64,000 nt of DNA from Photorhabdus noenieputensis (GTDB taxonomy: Bacteria; Pseudomonadota; Gammaproteobacteria; Enterobacterales; Enterobacteriaceae). Where the stretch lies: NCBI RefSeq assembly GCF_018448935.1, contig NZ_RCWC01000033.1, positions 1 through 64,000 on the forward strand, written 5' to 3'. How positions within the stretch are numbered: position 1 is the stretch's first letter; every line of letters begins with the position of its first letter. The notes beneath the pieces are model-generated. The model was not told the origin of the DNA. It did not search any database and was given only the letters and a program-made list of their open reading frames with translations. A program made the position numbers and the translations under genes. Below, in pieces: positions 39,011 through 49,576 of the stretch.

Positions 39011-39969
39011 AAAATCATGCTATTAGCAATAAATATTTGGATATTTCCCCGGAAGTTGCAGAGGCTTTAGAGAATAACCGACCGGTTGTGGCGTTGGAAT
39101 CGACCATTATTGCTCATGGAATGCCTTACCCGCAAAATGTCAAGACTGCGCTACAAATTGAACAGAAAATCAGAGAAAATGGCGCTGTTCCTGCAACAAT
39201 TGCTGTTATCAATGGGATGATGAAAGCAGGTTTGTCGCATGAAGAAATAGAGTTTTTGGCTAGCGAAGGCGGCAAGATAACTAAAGTCAGTCGTCGTGAT
39301 TTACCCTTTGTTATCGCGGCCGGAAAAAATGGCGCGACGACGGTTGCTTCTACCATGATTATTGCGGCAATGGCTGGGATTAGAATCTTCGCTACCGGCG
39401 GCATTGGTGGTGTGCACCGTGGAGCGGAACAGACTTTTGATATTTCTGCCGATTTACAGGAATTAGCGAAAACCAGTGTGGCGGTAGTCTGTGCTGGTGC
39501 TAAATCCATTTTGGATCTTGGCCTGACAACAGAATATCTTGAAACTCATGGTGTGCCGCTGATTGGCTATCAGACTCATGCTTTACCGGCGTTTTTCTGT
39601 CGTACCAGCCCATTTAACGTCAATATTCGTCTGGATTCCCCAGAACAGATAGCTCAGGCGATGGCAGTAAAATGGGATACAGGATTACAGGGCGGTTTAG
39701 TAGTTGCCAATCCGATCCCTGAACCATACGCCATGCCGGAAGCGGAGATCAATGCTGCTATCGAACAGGCAGTACGCGAATCCATAGAACAGAGAGTAAA
39801 TGGCAAGGAGTGTACGCCATTTTTGTTATCCAGAGTGGCTGAATTAACTGGGGGTGATAGCTTGTCTGCCAATATTCAGTTGGTACTTAATAACGCTGAA
39901 CTGGCAGCGAAAATTGCCTGTTGTTACTGGGAAAACAGTCGTTACAGAAAACAGAGAACAGGAAACTGA
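39007..39969 (+). CDS. psuG: Pseudouridine-5'-phosphate glycosidase
   Basis: 320 residues. Splits pseudouridine 5'-phosphate at the C-C bond to uracil and ribose 5-phosphate. Mn-binding Indigoidine-A-like fold: VVALESTIIAHGMPYPQN, VAVINGMMKAGLS, Lys in KVSRRDLPFV, TTVASTMIIAA, FATGGIGGVHRGAEQTFDISADL, and PALPAFF-like HALPAFFCR. No pseudouridine transporter gene (psuT) is next to it. Confidence 0.93.
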   Translation: MKNHAISNKYLDISPEVAEALENNRPVVALESTIIAHGMPYPQNVKTALQIEQKIRENGAVPATIAVINGMMKAGLSHEEIEFLASEGGKITKVSRRDLPFVIAAGKNGATTVASTMIIAAMAGIRIFATGGIGGVHRGAEQTFDISADLQELAKTSVAVVCAGAKSILDLGLTTEYLETHGVPLIGYQTHALPAFFCRTSPFNVNIRLDSPEQIAQAMAVKWDTGLQGGLVVANPIPEPYAMPEAEINAAIEQAVRESIEQRVNGKECTPFLLSRVAELTGGDSLSANIQLVLNNAELAAKIACCYWENSRYRKQRTGN

Positions 39970-39980
39970 ACACAGGAAAA

Positions 39981-39999
39981 AGGGGCTTAAATCGCCCCT
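39981..39999. terminator. Stem-loop between psuG and uvrA
   Basis: AGGGGC and GCCCCT around a 7-base loop, with A-run before and T-run after (AAAA...TGTTTG), between convergent stops. Confidence 0.7.
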
Positions 40000-40014
40000 G
40001 TTTGCAGATTATGC

Positions 40015-42843
40015 TTATTTCTTCAATATAGGTTTCAGGAAACGTGCAGTATGTGATTTCTCACATTTGGCGACCTCTTCTGGTGTACCAGAAATCAGAA
40101 TCTCACCGCCGCCGCTACCTCCTTCTGGGCCAAGATCTACGATCCAGTCAGCGGTTTTAATCACATCAAGGTTATGTTCAATAACCACGATGGTATTCCC
40201 TTGATCGCGTAACTGATGCAGAACCGCTAATAGCTGCTGAATATCAGCAAAATGCAAACCTGTGGTTGGCTCATCAAGAATATATAACGTCTGCCCAGTT
40301 CCGCGTTTGGATAGTTCACGCGCCAGTTTTACTCGCTGCGCTTCACCACCTGATAACGTTGTTGCTGATTGACCCAGACGGATGTAAGAAAGACCGACGT
40401 CCATGAGAGTTTGTAGCTTACGGGCCAGAGCAGGAACTGCATCAAAGAATTCACGCGCTTCTTCGATCGTCATATCCAATACTTCATTGATATTCTTGCC
40501 CTTATATTTGACTTCCAGTGTTTCACGGTTATAACGCTTACCTTTGCACTGGTCACAAGGTACATAAATATCAGGCAAGAAGTGCATTTCTACCTTAATT
40601 ACGCCATCACCTTGGCAAGCTTCACAGCGTCCACCTTTAACGTTAAAACTGAATCGTCCGGGTGTGTAACCACGGGCGCGTGATTCAGGTACGCCAGCGA
40701 ATAATTCACGGACTGGTGTAAATACGCCGGTATAAGTTGCCGGGTTAGAGCGGGGAGTTCGGCCAATCGGGCTCTGGTCAATATCAATCACTTTATCGAA
40801 ATGCTCTAGCCCTTGAATATCGATATAAGGGGCAGGGGTGATATTGGTCGCGCCATTTAACTGGCGTTGGGCAATCGGGAACAGCGTATCATTGATTAGC
40901 GTTGATTTACCGGAACCAGAAACCCCGGTAATACAAGTAAATAACCCAACTGGCAGATTGAACGTCACATTTTTCAGGTTATTACCTTTCGCTCCGATCA
41001 GTTTCAGCACCTTTTTCGGATCTGCCGGGATACGCTTCTCTGGGATGGCAATTTCACGCTCTCCACTCAGGAATTGGCCTGTTAGTGAATCTTTGCTCAC
41101 CATAATATCTTTAACTGAGCCTTCCGCGACGATTTCACCACCATGTACGCCTGCGCCGGGGCCGATATCAATGATATGGTCGGCAGCTCGGATGGCATCT
41201 TCATCATGCTCAACCACAATCACGGTATTTCCCAGATTGCGCAAGTGGATTAGCGTTTCCAGCAGGCGTTCATTATCCCGCTGATGCAACCCGATAGAAG
41301 GTTCATCAAGTACATACATCACTCCCACTAAACCAGCGCCAATCTGGCTGGCAAGGCGGATACGTTGAGCTTCGCCGCCGGACAGGGTTTCGGCGGAACG
41401 AGAGAGCGTCAGATAATTCAGACCAACATTAACCAGGAATTTCAGACGGTCGCGGATCTCTTTCAGTACTTTTTCAGCAATTTGTGCACGTTGACCACTG
41501 AGTTTAATGTTTTGGAAAAAATCCATCGCATGGCCGATACTAAAATCTGAAATTTCCGGCAGAGTGGTATTCTCAATAAATACGTAACGGGCTTCTTTAC
41601 GTAAGCGAGTTCCGTGGCAGGAAATACATGAACGATTACTAATATATTTCGCCAGTTCCTCCCGAACGGCGGTGGATTCCGTCTCTTTATAACGGCGCTC
41701 CATATTATGCAGTACACCTTCGAACGGATGGTTACGCACTGTAGTATCGCCACGGTCATTGGTGTATTTAAATTCGATGGATTGTTTACCGGAGCCGTAC
41801 AACACTATTTTCTGAATATTGGCGCTGAGGGAATTGAAGGGCGCTTCGATATCGAATTTATAATGTTCTGCCAATGAACGTAGCATTTGGAAATAGTAGA
41901 AATTACGGCGATCCCAACCACGAATTGCACCGCCGGCCAGAGAGATATCACCATTTTGAATGACTCTATCAGGATCAAAAAATTGCTGAATGCCTAAACC
42001 ATCACAAGTCGGGCAAGCACCGGCAGGATTGTTAAAAGAGAATAAGCGAGGTTCCAGTTCACTCATGCTGTAGCCACATGCAGGACATGCAAAGTTAGCA
42101 GAGAAAATCAGTTCTTCGACTGTATTATCATCTATATTGGCGACAATAGCGGTGCCGCCTGAAAGTTCCAGCGCAGTTTCAAAAGATTCAGCCAGGCGTT
42201 GTGCCAGATCGGCACGAACTTTAAAGCGATCAATGACCACTTCAATGGTGTGTTTTTTCTGTAATTCTAATTTCGGCGGATCAGATAGATCACAGACTTC
42301 ACCGTCAATACGGGCGCGGATATAACCTTGTGCTGCCAGATTATCCAACAACTTAGTATGCTCGCCTTTCCGCTCTTTGACGATCGGTGCCAGCAACATC
42401 AGACGATGACCTTCTGGCAGTGTTAGCACATTATCCACCATTTGACTAACAGTCTGTGCCGTTAATGGAATATCGTGATCTGGGCAACGTGGTTCACCTA
42501 CGCGGGCAAACAGCAAACGCAGATAATCATGAATTTCGGTAATAGTCCCCACGGTTGAACGTGGGTTATGGGAAGTCGATTTCTGCTCAATAGAAATAGC
42601 CGGGGATAATCCTTCAATATGGTCAACATCAGGTTTCTCCATCAGGGACAGAAACTGGCGCGCATAAGCTGAAAGTGATTCCACATAACGACGCTGCCCC
42701 TCGGCGTAAAGCGTATCAAATGCCAGAGAAGACTTACCTGAGCCGGACAAGCCCGTGATAACGATCAGCTTGTCTCGGGGAATTATCAGATTGATATTTT
42801 TGAGATTGTGGGTACGTGCGCCCCGAACTTCGATGTTGTCCAT
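40015..42843 (-). CDS. uvrA: UvrA, excinuclease ABC subunit A
   Basis: 942 residues, damage sensor of nucleotide excision repair. Two ABC ATPase halves: Walker [15 protein letters not shown] (about 31) and [13 protein letters not shown] (about 641), signature [15 protein letters not shown] and [15 protein letters not shown], and zinc modules CPACGY/CPTC (about 254-283) and CEACQGDG plus CDQCKGKR (about 741-770). Minus strand, divergent to ssb with one SOS box between them. Confidence 0.98.
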   Translation of the reverse strand: MDNIEVRGARTHNLKNINLIIPRDKLIVITGLSGSGKSSLAFDTLYAEGQRRYVESLSAYARQFLSLMEKPDVDHIEGLSPAISIEQKSTSHNPRSTVGTITEIHDYLRLLFARVGEPRCPDHDIPLTAQTVSQMVDNVLTLPEGHRLMLLAPIVKERKGEHTKLLDNLAAQGYIRARIDGEVCDLSDPPKLELQKKHTIEVVIDRFKVRADLAQRLAESFETALELSGGTAIVANIDDNTVEELIFSANFACPACGYSMSELEPRLFSFNNPAGACPTCDGLGIQQFFDPDRVIQNGDISLAGGAIRGWDRRNFYYFQMLRSLAEHYKFDIEAPFNSLSANIQKIVLYGSGKQSIEFKYTNDRGDTTVRNHPFEGVLHNMERRYKETESTAVREELAKYISNRSCISCHGTRLRKEARYVFIENTTLPEISDFSIGHAMDFFQNIKLSGQRAQIAEKVLKEIRDRLKFLVNVGLNYLTLSRSAETLSGGEAQRIRLASQIGAGLVGVMYVLDEPSIGLHQRDNERLLETLIHLRNLGNTVIVVEHDEDAIRAADHIIDIGPGAGVHGGEIVAEGSVKDIMVSKDSLTGQFLSGEREIAIPEKRIPADPKKVLKLIGAKGNNLKNVTFNLPVGLFTCITGVSGSGKSTLINDTLFPIAQRQLNGATNITPAPYIDIQGLEHFDKVIDIDQSPIGRTPRSNPATYTGVFTPVRELFAGVPESRARGYTPGRFSFNVKGGRCEACQGDGVIKVEMHFLPDIYVPCDQCKGKRYNRETLEVKYKGKNINEVLDMTIEEAREFFDAVPALARKLQTLMDVGLSYIRLGQSATTLSGGEAQRVKLARELSKRGTGQTLYILDEPTTGLHFADIQQLLAVLHQLRDQGNTIVVIEHNLDVIKTADWIVDLGPEGGSGGGEILISGTPEEVAKCEKSHTARFLKPILKK

Positions 42844-42911
42844 GAACCATTTCCCGGGTTATTCATACGTGCATAAATAATAATAAGTGAGTTATTATTA
42901 CACAGAGTTGA

Positions 42912-42927
42912 CTGATTAGATATACAG
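42912..42927 (-). promoter_or_regulatory. SOS (LexA) box between uvrA and ssb
   Basis: CTGATTAGATATACAG on the plus strand, CTGTATATCTAATCAG on the minus strand: full CTG-N10-CAG. It is 69 bases from the uvrA start and 153 from ssb, as in E. coli where it controls uvrA and one ssb promoter. Confidence 0.9.
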
Positions 42928-43079
42928 TATTTAAGTGAAATAATGTAATAAGTACGGAATTAAATTACGGTGAGCTTCGCAAAGTTCGTTCTAAAGCGGC
43001 TACGTTTCATTTTTAGTATCGCATGTTAAACTGTGTTGCTTAATAATTGTAGAAATTCATTTCATCAGGAGTATTCCCA

Positions 43080-43613
43080 ATGGCCAGCAGAGGCATAAAC
43101 AAAGTTATTTTAATCGGTAACCTGGGGCAAGACCCGGAAGTCCGCTATATGCCAAACGGCGGTGCAGTGACTAACATTACTCTGGCGACTTCTGAAAGCT
43201 GGCGCGATAAACAGACTGGCGAGATGAAAGAGAAGACTGAATGGCACCGGGTTGTTTTGTTTGGCAAACTGGCGGAAGTCGCGGGTGAATACCTGCGTAA
43301 AGGTTCACAGGTTTATATTGAAGGTTCTCTGCAAACCCGTAAATGGCAGGATCAGAACGGTCAAGAGCGTTACACCACGGAAGTAGTGGTAAACATGGGT
43401 GGTACCATGCAAATGTTGGGTGGTCGTGCTGGTGGTGGTAGTTTCCAGGATAGCCAACCGCAAGGCGGTGGTTGGGGACAGCCACAGCAGCCACAACCAC
43501 AGCAACAATCTCAGCAGTTCAGCGGCGGCGGCGCTCCTTCGCGTCCAGCTCAATCCTCTGCTCCACAAAGCAATGAGCCACCAATGGATTTTGATGACGA
43601 CATTCCGTTCTGA
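43080..43613 (+). CDS. ssb: Single-stranded DNA-binding protein
   Basis: 177 residues. OB fold in 1-112 with the DNA-contact Trp residues (ESWRDK, EWHRVV, RKWQDQ), a Gly/Gln-rich flexible linker (about 120-165) and the acidic tip MDFDDDIPF that binds partner proteins. Ribosome site AGGAG. Separate promoter from uvrA on the other strand. Confidence 0.98.
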   Translation: MASRGINKVILIGNLGQDPEVRYMPNGGAVTNITLATSESWRDKQTGEMKEKTEWHRVVLFGKLAEVAGEYLRKGSQVYIEGSLQTRKWQDQNGQERYTTEVVVNMGGTMQMLGGRAGGGSFQDSQPQGGGWGQPQQPQPQQQSQQFSGGGAPSRPAQSSAPQSNEPPMDFDDDIPF

Positions 43614-43641
43614 GTTCGATATTTTTCTTTATAAAACAAGT

Positions 43642-43667
43642 GATTATCATATTTCCTTATGATAATC
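43642..43667 (+). terminator. Stem-loop after ssb
   Basis: GATTATCATA, loop TTTCCT, TATGATAATC: perfect 10-bp stem 28 bases after the stop. AT-rich, no T-run directly behind. Confidence 0.6.
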
Positions 43668-43755
43668 ATAGGCTGTTGGAGTGCCTATTGAGAGCCTGAC
43701 TAATTCTTACTCAATCATGGGTTTGCACTTTGAAAGAGGTAGGAGAGTGTAGCAT

Positions 43756-43809
43756 GTCAGGAAAAGGCTGGTTGCGGGGAAATAACCTACTTTGCGCCAG
43801 CCACTCTTG
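43756..43809. repeat. Short hairpin repeat, copy A
   Basis: TCAGGAAAAGGCTGG then GCGGGGAAATAACCTACTTTG then CGCCAGCC: GGCTGG and CCAGCC pair as a stem. A related copy lies at 54951-55010 (TTTCAGGAAAAGG, CTTTGCACCGGCT), next to another biosynthesis/detox gene boundary. Otherwise this 240-base gap between ssb and crtB has no gene. Confidence 0.5.
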
Positions 43810-43852
43810 TTTTACATAAACAGATTCTTTTACCACAAAGTGGAGTTAATTT

Positions 43853-44779
43853 TTAATGAGGTCGCTGCCACAATTTGGGATCGCGAGGCGTTGTTGTCGC
43901 CACCCGAGACATAAGCGCCTTCATTGCGCCGGCCATTAATAAGGTAACCTTCTCTCCACGATTAGTTTTTTGTCTGCATTCCCAGGCCCGTACTCCTGCT
44001 TGTTGCACTTTAATGCCGATTTTACGATAGATACCATGAGCAGAAGCGATGACCCAGGCTGAACGCAAAGGTAAACCAACAAGTCCTGTTAGAGCGGAGG
44101 TATAATAAGACTCCGCTTCTACAATCAATCGGGATGCCACCCGAGCTAACGCAGGACGGTTTTCGGGATAAATAAGTGTGTCTGGCATTAGCCCTTCTTG
44201 GTAAAGCCATTCTAGCGGAAGATAGCAACGCCCGGCCTTCGCATCTTCAATAATATCCCGAGCAATGTTAGTTAACTGAAAAGCAATTCCTAGATCGCAG
44301 GCCCGATCCAGCACACTCGCCTCGCGAACCCCCATAACCCTCGCCATCATCAGCCCAACCACTCCCGCGACATGGTAGCAATATCTCAGAGTATCATCCA
44401 ATGTTCTGTAAGGCTCACAGAGTACATCCATTGCGAACCCTTCCAAATGCTCGAAAGCCTGTTGTTGAGGGATTTCATTACTCAGAGCGACTGTCTGAAA
44501 GGCTGCAAAAGCAGGTTCGGTCATCGGCAAACCGTCATAAGCCTGTTTCGTCAGGGATTGCAGCATTTGAAGTTTCTCGCGGGCGCTATATTTATCAACA
44601 CTGCTTATTTGTCTCCCCAGCTCTTGACCGTCTATTATATCATCACAATAACGGCACCAGGCGTACAGCATCATTGTGCTGTGTCGTGTTGCTGTATCGA
44701 AAAGTCGGGTGACACTGGCAAAACTTTTTGAGCCTTGCTCCATTATCTGAGTAACGTGTTTAAGTAGCGCGGGATTCAT
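43853..44779 (-). CDS. crtB: Phytoene synthase
   Basis: 308 residues, same size as Pantoea CrtB and similar along its length. Joins two GGPP to phytoene. Asp-rich motifs DDIIDGQE (about 45-52) and DIIEDAKAGRCYLP (about 171-184) bind Mg-diphosphate; YCYHVAGVVGLMMARVMG and QLTNIARD are conserved. Last gene of the operon, overlapping crtI by four bases. Confidence 0.95.
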   Translation of the reverse strand: MNPALLKHVTQIMEQGSKSFASVTRLFDTATRHSTMMLYAWCRYCDDIIDGQELGRQISSVDKYSAREKLQMLQSLTKQAYDGLPMTEPAFAAFQTVALSNEIPQQQAFEHLEGFAMDVLCEPYRTLDDTLRYCYHVAGVVGLMMARVMGVREASVLDRACDLGIAFQLTNIARDIIEDAKAGRCYLPLEWLYQEGLMPDTLIYPENRPALARVASRLIVEAESYYTSALTGLVGLPLRSAWVIASAHGIYRKIGIKVQQAGVRAWECRQKTNRGEKVTLLMAGAMKALMSRVATTTPRDPKLWQRPH

Positions 44780-46257
44780 CTAGCGATATCCTCTAGCATC
44801 AATGTGGCTGTGGCTTTTGCTGATCCAATCACGCCGGGAATACCTGCTCCAGGATGCGTGCCTGCGCCGACAAGGTACAGATTATCAATGCGGCTGTCCC
44901 GATTGTGTGGTCGGAACCAAGCGCTTTGTGTCAGTAATGGTTCAAAGGAGAAGGCTGAACCTAGATGGGCATTGAGTTGGTCACGAAAATCAAATGGGGT
45001 AAAAATACGATGAACGACTAACTGCTTGAGCAGACCGGGCATATAGTACTTTTCCAGATACGCGAAAATACGGTCACGTAAGCGTGGCCCCTCTATATCC
45101 CAGTTTAAATTAGCTGTCCCCAAGTGTGGTACAGGGGCCAGAACGTAGTAACTTGCGCATCCTTGGGGAGCAAGGGATGGGTCAGTAACAGAGGGGGCAT
45201 GAAGATAGAGTGAAAAATCTTCCGCCAGTCGATCATGATGAAAAATATCTTCGATGAGTTCCTTATAGCGTGGACCAAAGCAAACTGTATGATGGGCTAA
45301 TTGCGCATGGTGATGGTTCAGGCCGAAATAAAGCACGAACAGTGAGTTGCTCATTTGTTTACGCACCAGTGTTCGGGCGCGGGTTATTCCGACCGGATGC
45401 TGACCCAACAGGTGCTTATAGGTATGAATAACATCGGCATTTGAAGCAACAACGTCACATGTCATATTTCGTCCATCAGTTAATTGGACGCCTGTGACCC
45501 GATTGTCATGGGTGGTGAAGTGTTCTACCTTTGCATTAAGCTCAATTTCTCCACCAATGTCAGTAAACAATTTCACCATTGCCTCAACCAGAGCGCTGGT
45601 TCCTCCACGCGGAAACCAGACTCCCCATTCTCGTTCCAGTGCGTGGATCAAAGTATAGATAGAAGATGCAGCAAAGGGGTTACCTCCTATCAATAGCGAG
45701 TGAAATGAAAATGCCTGGCGCAGGCTCTCATCCTTGATAAAGCGTGCCACCTGACTATAAACACTACGCCATGCGTGTAGACGTATCAACTGTGGAGCCG
45801 CATTCAACATGTCGCGAAAAGAGAGGAAGGGCACCGTTCCAAGTTTCAGGTAGCCTTCATTAAAGGCTTCCCGGGAATAGTCCAGAAAGCGTCGATACCC
45901 ATTAACATCTTTTGGATTGAACGTATGGATTTGCGCTTCCAGATGTCGCTGATCATTGTCGTAATCAAACATCTTACCCGACTCCCAACAGAGCCGATAA
46001 AAAGGGCGTACGGGAAGTAAATCGACGTAATCAGCCATACGTCTACCAGCCTGTGTAAACAATTCTTCAATGACATTGGGAGCGGTGATTACGGTGGGGC
46101 CGGCATCAAAGGTGAACCCCTGTTCCTTATAAACATAAGCGCGTCCACCTGGTTTATCCCGTTGCTCCAAAATACATGTCGGAATCCCCGCGGACTGGAG
46201 CCTTATTGCCAGTGCCAGCCCACCAAAACCAGCACCAATTACCAGCGCTTTAATCAT
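44776..46257 (-). CDS. crtI: Phytoene desaturase, bacterial CrtI type
   Basis: 493 residues. FAD-dependent four-step desaturation of phytoene to lycopene. N-terminal GAGFGGLALAIRL dinucleotide loop, GGRAYVYKEQGFTFDAGPTVI, and the bacterial-type phytoene dehydrogenase end GAGTHPGAGIPGVIGSAKATA. Overlaps crtY by eight bases upstream and crtB by four bases downstream: coupled translation. Higher GC than the oxygenase at the operon head. Confidence 0.95.
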   Translation of the reverse strand: MIKALVIGAGFGGLALAIRLQSAGIPTCILEQRDKPGGRAYVYKEQGFTFDAGPTVITAPNVIEELFTQAGRRMADYVDLLPVRPFYRLCWESGKMFDYDNDQRHLEAQIHTFNPKDVNGYRRFLDYSREAFNEGYLKLGTVPFLSFRDMLNAAPQLIRLHAWRSVYSQVARFIKDESLRQAFSFHSLLIGGNPFAASSIYTLIHALEREWGVWFPRGGTSALVEAMVKLFTDIGGEIELNAKVEHFTTHDNRVTGVQLTDGRNMTCDVVASNADVIHTYKHLLGQHPVGITRARTLVRKQMSNSLFVLYFGLNHHHAQLAHHTVCFGPRYKELIEDIFHHDRLAEDFSLYLHAPSVTDPSLAPQGCASYYVLAPVPHLGTANLNWDIEGPRLRDRIFAYLEKYYMPGLLKQLVVHRIFTPFDFRDQLNAHLGSAFSFEPLLTQSAWFRPHNRDSRIDNLYLVGAGTHPGAGIPGVIGSAKATATLMLEDIAR

Positions 46258-47425
46258 GATAAAAACCCTGAAGCTTCTTGTGTTGTTTAAACATTGCCTT
46301 TAAGGCACCCTTTATCGGCACTGGTGGTTTACCTATGAGAATCCGGGCCTTATCGACGGAATTAAGTTGCTCCGCATAAAAACGCGCAATCAGATCTGGG
46401 GAAAGTTGATAGAAACGTTGCATTACCTGCCAACGTTGTTGTGGCTCCCCAGCCAGGAAGAGCATGCGATTTAGAAGACGGAAAAAGCGCTGGTGTTGCC
46501 ACTGCTGCCGTGCGTAATCCCTGAGGGTAATGAATAAGGAGGTATCGGTAAACTCCGGCAGAGCAACAATACGATCTGCCAACCGAATGGCGTGTGGCAG
46601 AGAGTAGCCTGTTGTGGGGTGAAACAAAGCTGCACGTAACCCACAGGTGGGCTGTCCTGCTAGCTGTGCCCAGAAAGAGGTAAAATCTCCCGTAAGTGTA
46701 ATTGGAAGACAACCGCTCTCTTCTCGAATGAGTTTACCCAGTTTCCAGCCATGTTTTTTCGCGTACTCTGCGATAGTAGCCTGCGACAAAGCCTTATCAG
46801 GTGGCCCCTGATCAACGTAATGAGTGTCCTCTATCAGCAGACGAGTTGAGGTGAACGGCAGGACATAGATAAATCGATAACCTGTATCCTGCCCCACACT
46901 GGTATCCATTAAAATCGGGTGGGTTAAAAAGTGCGACTCTTCCAGCTCCCATTCCTGACCAAAAAATGCCTGGGTACCACTCCCCATAAATGGTCCTGGT
47001 CGCCAGCCTCTCCCATCAATGACTGCGCCTGCACTTAGAGACGTGCCGTCTTGTAAGTAGACTTTCTGTGGAGTCAGATCCTGTACCAATAAATCAGTCT
47101 GTATACGCTCGCCCAAATACGCATGGAGTGTGTTTGCAAAGTGTTGGGATGTGATACTGAAATATGAATGTGGCAATGTGCGTTGAAATGCTGGAAAAAT
47201 GACGTCGTAACCTGACCAGTGATAGGTGATCAGCGGCGCGATCCACCTATGTTCCTCCTCAGTAAGATCATGTTGATGAAATGACCACGTGTGATTGCCT
47301 CCTATTGTTTCTGCGCTTTCAATAAGCAACACTCGCAAATGTGGTTTACACTGCTGGAAACGCATTGCGATCAGTCCGTTGGCCAATCCTCCTCCCACCA
47401 AAATCAGATCCCAGTCGTACATCAT
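46250..47425 (-). CDS. crtY: Lycopene beta-cyclase
   Basis: 391 residues. Cyclises both ends of lycopene to beta-carotene. N-terminal LILVGGGLANGLIA dinucleotide motif, GGNHTWSFHQHD, VIDGRGW, FIYVLPFTSTRLLIEDTHYVD and GLRAALFHPTTGYSLPHAIRLAD are the CrtY blocks. Two ATGs in a row at the start. crtZ and crtX are missing, so beta-carotene rather than zeaxanthin should accumulate, unless hydroxylated by enzymes elsewhere. Confidence 0.95.
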   Translation of the reverse strand: MMYDWDLILVGGGLANGLIAMRFQQCKPHLRVLLIESAETIGGNHTWSFHQHDLTEEEHRWIAPLITYHWSGYDVIFPAFQRTLPHSYFSITSQHFANTLHAYLGERIQTDLLVQDLTPQKVYLQDGTSLSAGAVIDGRGWRPGPFMGSGTQAFFGQEWELEESHFLTHPILMDTSVGQDTGYRFIYVLPFTSTRLLIEDTHYVDQGPPDKALSQATIAEYAKKHGWKLGKLIREESGCLPITLTGDFTSFWAQLAGQPTCGLRAALFHPTTGYSLPHAIRLADRIVALPEFTDTSLFITLRDYARQQWQHQRFFRLLNRMLFLAGEPQQRWQVMQRFYQLSPDLIARFYAEQLNSVDKARILIGKPPVPIKGALKAMFKQHKKLQGFYHD

Positions 47426-47536
47426 TTTGTTGATCCTCCGACAATCACAAAGTTATTAACCTCACCAAGAGTCACATCCATCACGGAAATTCGTGTTTGT
47501 TGAAAGAGATTTAAGATATTCAGTCATAGCGAAGGC

Positions 47537-48568
47537 TCATGTTGGTAGCAAAATAGCTGTACGCAGCGCAGCAATATCGGCGCTCCCTGTGCAAAAGCAG
47601 GCGATTTTTATCTGCTCAATAATTAATTGGAAATGTTCTATAACTGCATCAGTGGAGAGGGCTGCGCTATGTATGACGGCAGCGGCTTGGCCGACCAATT
47701 GTGCCCCCATGCAATAAGCTTTGGCAGCATCAACACCATTTCTGATACCGCCAGAGGCGATCAGTGGCATATTTGGAAGTGCCTCGCGTATTTCACGCAG
47801 TGCTGTCGCGGTCGGAATTCCCCAGTCAGCAAATGCCATAGCTAATGCGCGGTGATACGGTGTGGATGCTCGTTCTGCTTCAATCGCTGCCCAACTGGTT
47901 CCCCCAGCCCCGGCTATATCCAGCATACTGACTCCAGCTTCTGCCAATTGGCGTGCGACAGGAAGCGATAAACCTGAACCTACTTCTTTAACAATTATAG
48001 GAACCCCAAGTTTTGTTACGAGTTGTTCAATAGCATATAGAATATGGCACCAGTTACGGTCTCCTTCCTGTTGCAGCGCCTCCTGTAGCGGATTCAGATG
48101 GATAATTAGAGCATCGGCTTCAATCATCTGTACTGCTCGCAGAGCATAATTAAACCCACGCTCGCCACGAATTTGGGCTGCCCCGAGATTAGCGAAAAGG
48201 GGAATATCAGGAGCTATCTGGCGTAGTGAGCGACTAAGCCCATCGTTTGCTTCATTTTCAAGAGCAACACGTTGCGACCCGACCCCCATTGAAATTCCCA
48301 GTACTTGAGCTGCTTCTGCAAGATGATGATTAATCGCATGAGCACGATGAACCCCTCCGGTCATAGAGCTTATGAGCAGTGGTGCCTGCAAAATTTTTCC
48401 AAAGAGGGAACACTTAAGATCTATACTGTCTAGATCCAATTCTGGCAGAGCACAATGCTGAAATCGCCACTCAGCAAACCCCGTACTTACTTGGGACTCA
48501 GTTTGAGGAGGACGGAATATAATATCCAGATGCTCATTCTTGCGCTGAGTGTGATCGATCTTTTTCAT
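47537..48568 (-). CDS. fni: Type 2 isopentenyl-diphosphate isomerase
   Basis: 343 residues from the ATG at 48568; an extended frame reaches into crtE but is not conserved. FMN TIM barrel: R-K-x-E-H near the start, LISSMTGG, MGVGSQRVALE, FANLGAAQIRG, HLNPLQEALQQEGDRNW, VKEVGSGLS, DIAGAGGTSWAAIEAER and ASGGIRNGVDAAKA. Equilibrates IPP and DMAPP and thus supplies the prenyl starter for crtE. The type 2 enzyme inside a crt operon is the arrangement known from some Pantoea and related clusters. Confidence 0.93.
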   Translation of the reverse strand: MKKIDHTQRKNEHLDIIFRPPQTESQVSTGFAEWRFQHCALPELDLDSIDLKCSLFGKILQAPLLISSMTGGVHRAHAINHHLAEAAQVLGISMGVGSQRVALENEANDGLSRSLRQIAPDIPLFANLGAAQIRGERGFNYALRAVQMIEADALIIHLNPLQEALQQEGDRNWCHILYAIEQLVTKLGVPIIVKEVGSGLSLPVARQLAEAGVSMLDIAGAGGTSWAAIEAERASTPYHRALAMAFADWGIPTATALREIREALPNMPLIASGGIRNGVDAAKAYCMGAQLVGQAAAVIHSAALSTDAVIEHFQLIIEQIKIACFCTGSADIAALRTAILLPT

Positions 48569-48590
48569 TTTTTTCGGGCCAAGGTTGAAA

Positions 48591-49493
48591 TTAATTAAAC
48601 ATCGCAATATTTTTATCAAACCAGTGTCGTATAAAATATCGTGAAGCTAAATTTCTGCGATACACCACCGCCAAATATTTATCAATGTATCTGATGTGCC
48701 TGCGTAATTGTTTATGCACTTTAGATTTTCCGAGCAGCGTAACCATTGTTAACTTTTCCTTATCCTGATACATATCTTTCCCTGTATTATTCAAGTCATC
48801 GCTCAAGTCATCCAGTAATTGAAACGCTTGCCCCAGATGTTGTGATACATGACGCAATGCTTGGCGAATTATATCAGGTGCATTCACAGCAATTGCTGCT
48901 AACTGAAATGTTGTGTCGAAAAGCAAACCCGTTTTTAAATCGTTGGTGGTAGCAATGGCATGATAATTACCAGCACATAATGTATTGTTCAGATCGCGAA
49001 ACTGCCCTTGGACAAGACCGTTTAAACCCACTGCATGGGAAAGTATGGCGACAGCAGCAGATTTATCGTATTCAGAAAGGTTTGTTTCTACAATGAGGCC
49101 AAAAGCCCGGCTCAGCAAGGCTACAGCCGCTAGGATCGCTACACTTTCACCATACTGCCGATGAATAGCCGGGCGTCCGCGCCGATACTCGGCATTATCC
49201 ATACAGGGAAGATCGTCTAAAATTAATGAGGCTGCATGCACTATTTCAATTGCGGATGCCAGTTGTAGAAAGTCAGTCTTCCTAGGGTTTTCTCCAAGAT
49301 CCAGGACTATGAGTAGCAATAAGAGGGGGCGGACACGTTTTCCAGAAACTAGTGTACTTTCTCGCATGGCTGCGCAGACTTTATCATCTGGCGCTCCTGA
49401 AGGAAGTACCAGTTCTAGGTGCTGTTGTAGCGCACTCTGTAGCTCCAGTAATGTCTCTTCGTAATTCATAGCTCGTGCAGTACTGACGTTCAT
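48591..49493 (-). CDS. crtE: Geranylgeranyl diphosphate synthase
   Basis: 300 residues from the ATG at 49493 (GGGA seven to eight bases before); extra 17 upstream codons are low-complexity. Trans-prenyltransferase with first Asp-rich motif DDLPCMDNAEYRRGRPAIHRQYG (about 84-106) and second DDLSDD (about 229). Condenses IPP with farnesyl or shorter allyl diphosphate to GGPP, the carotenoid precursor. Sits between the oxygenase and idi genes. Confidence 0.93.
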   Translation of the reverse strand: MNVSTARAMNYEETLLELQSALQQHLELVLPSGAPDDKVCAAMRESTLVSGKRVRPLLLLLIVLDLGENPRKTDFLQLASAIEIVHAASLILDDLPCMDNAEYRRGRPAIHRQYGESVAILAAVALLSRAFGLIVETNLSEYDKSAAVAILSHAVGLNGLVQGQFRDLNNTLCAGNYHAIATTNDLKTGLLFDTTFQLAAIAVNAPDIIRQALRHVSQHLGQAFQLLDDLSDDLNNTGKDMYQDKEKLTMVTLLGKSKVHKQLRRHIRYIDKYLAVVYRRNLASRYFIRHWFDKNIAMFN

Positions 49494-49576
49494 AAATATT
49501 TCCCAAATCACGTAAATAATTTCGCTAAGCCATTTGAAAAACAATGATAAGCTTATTATTACAATAGGCTTCCGGC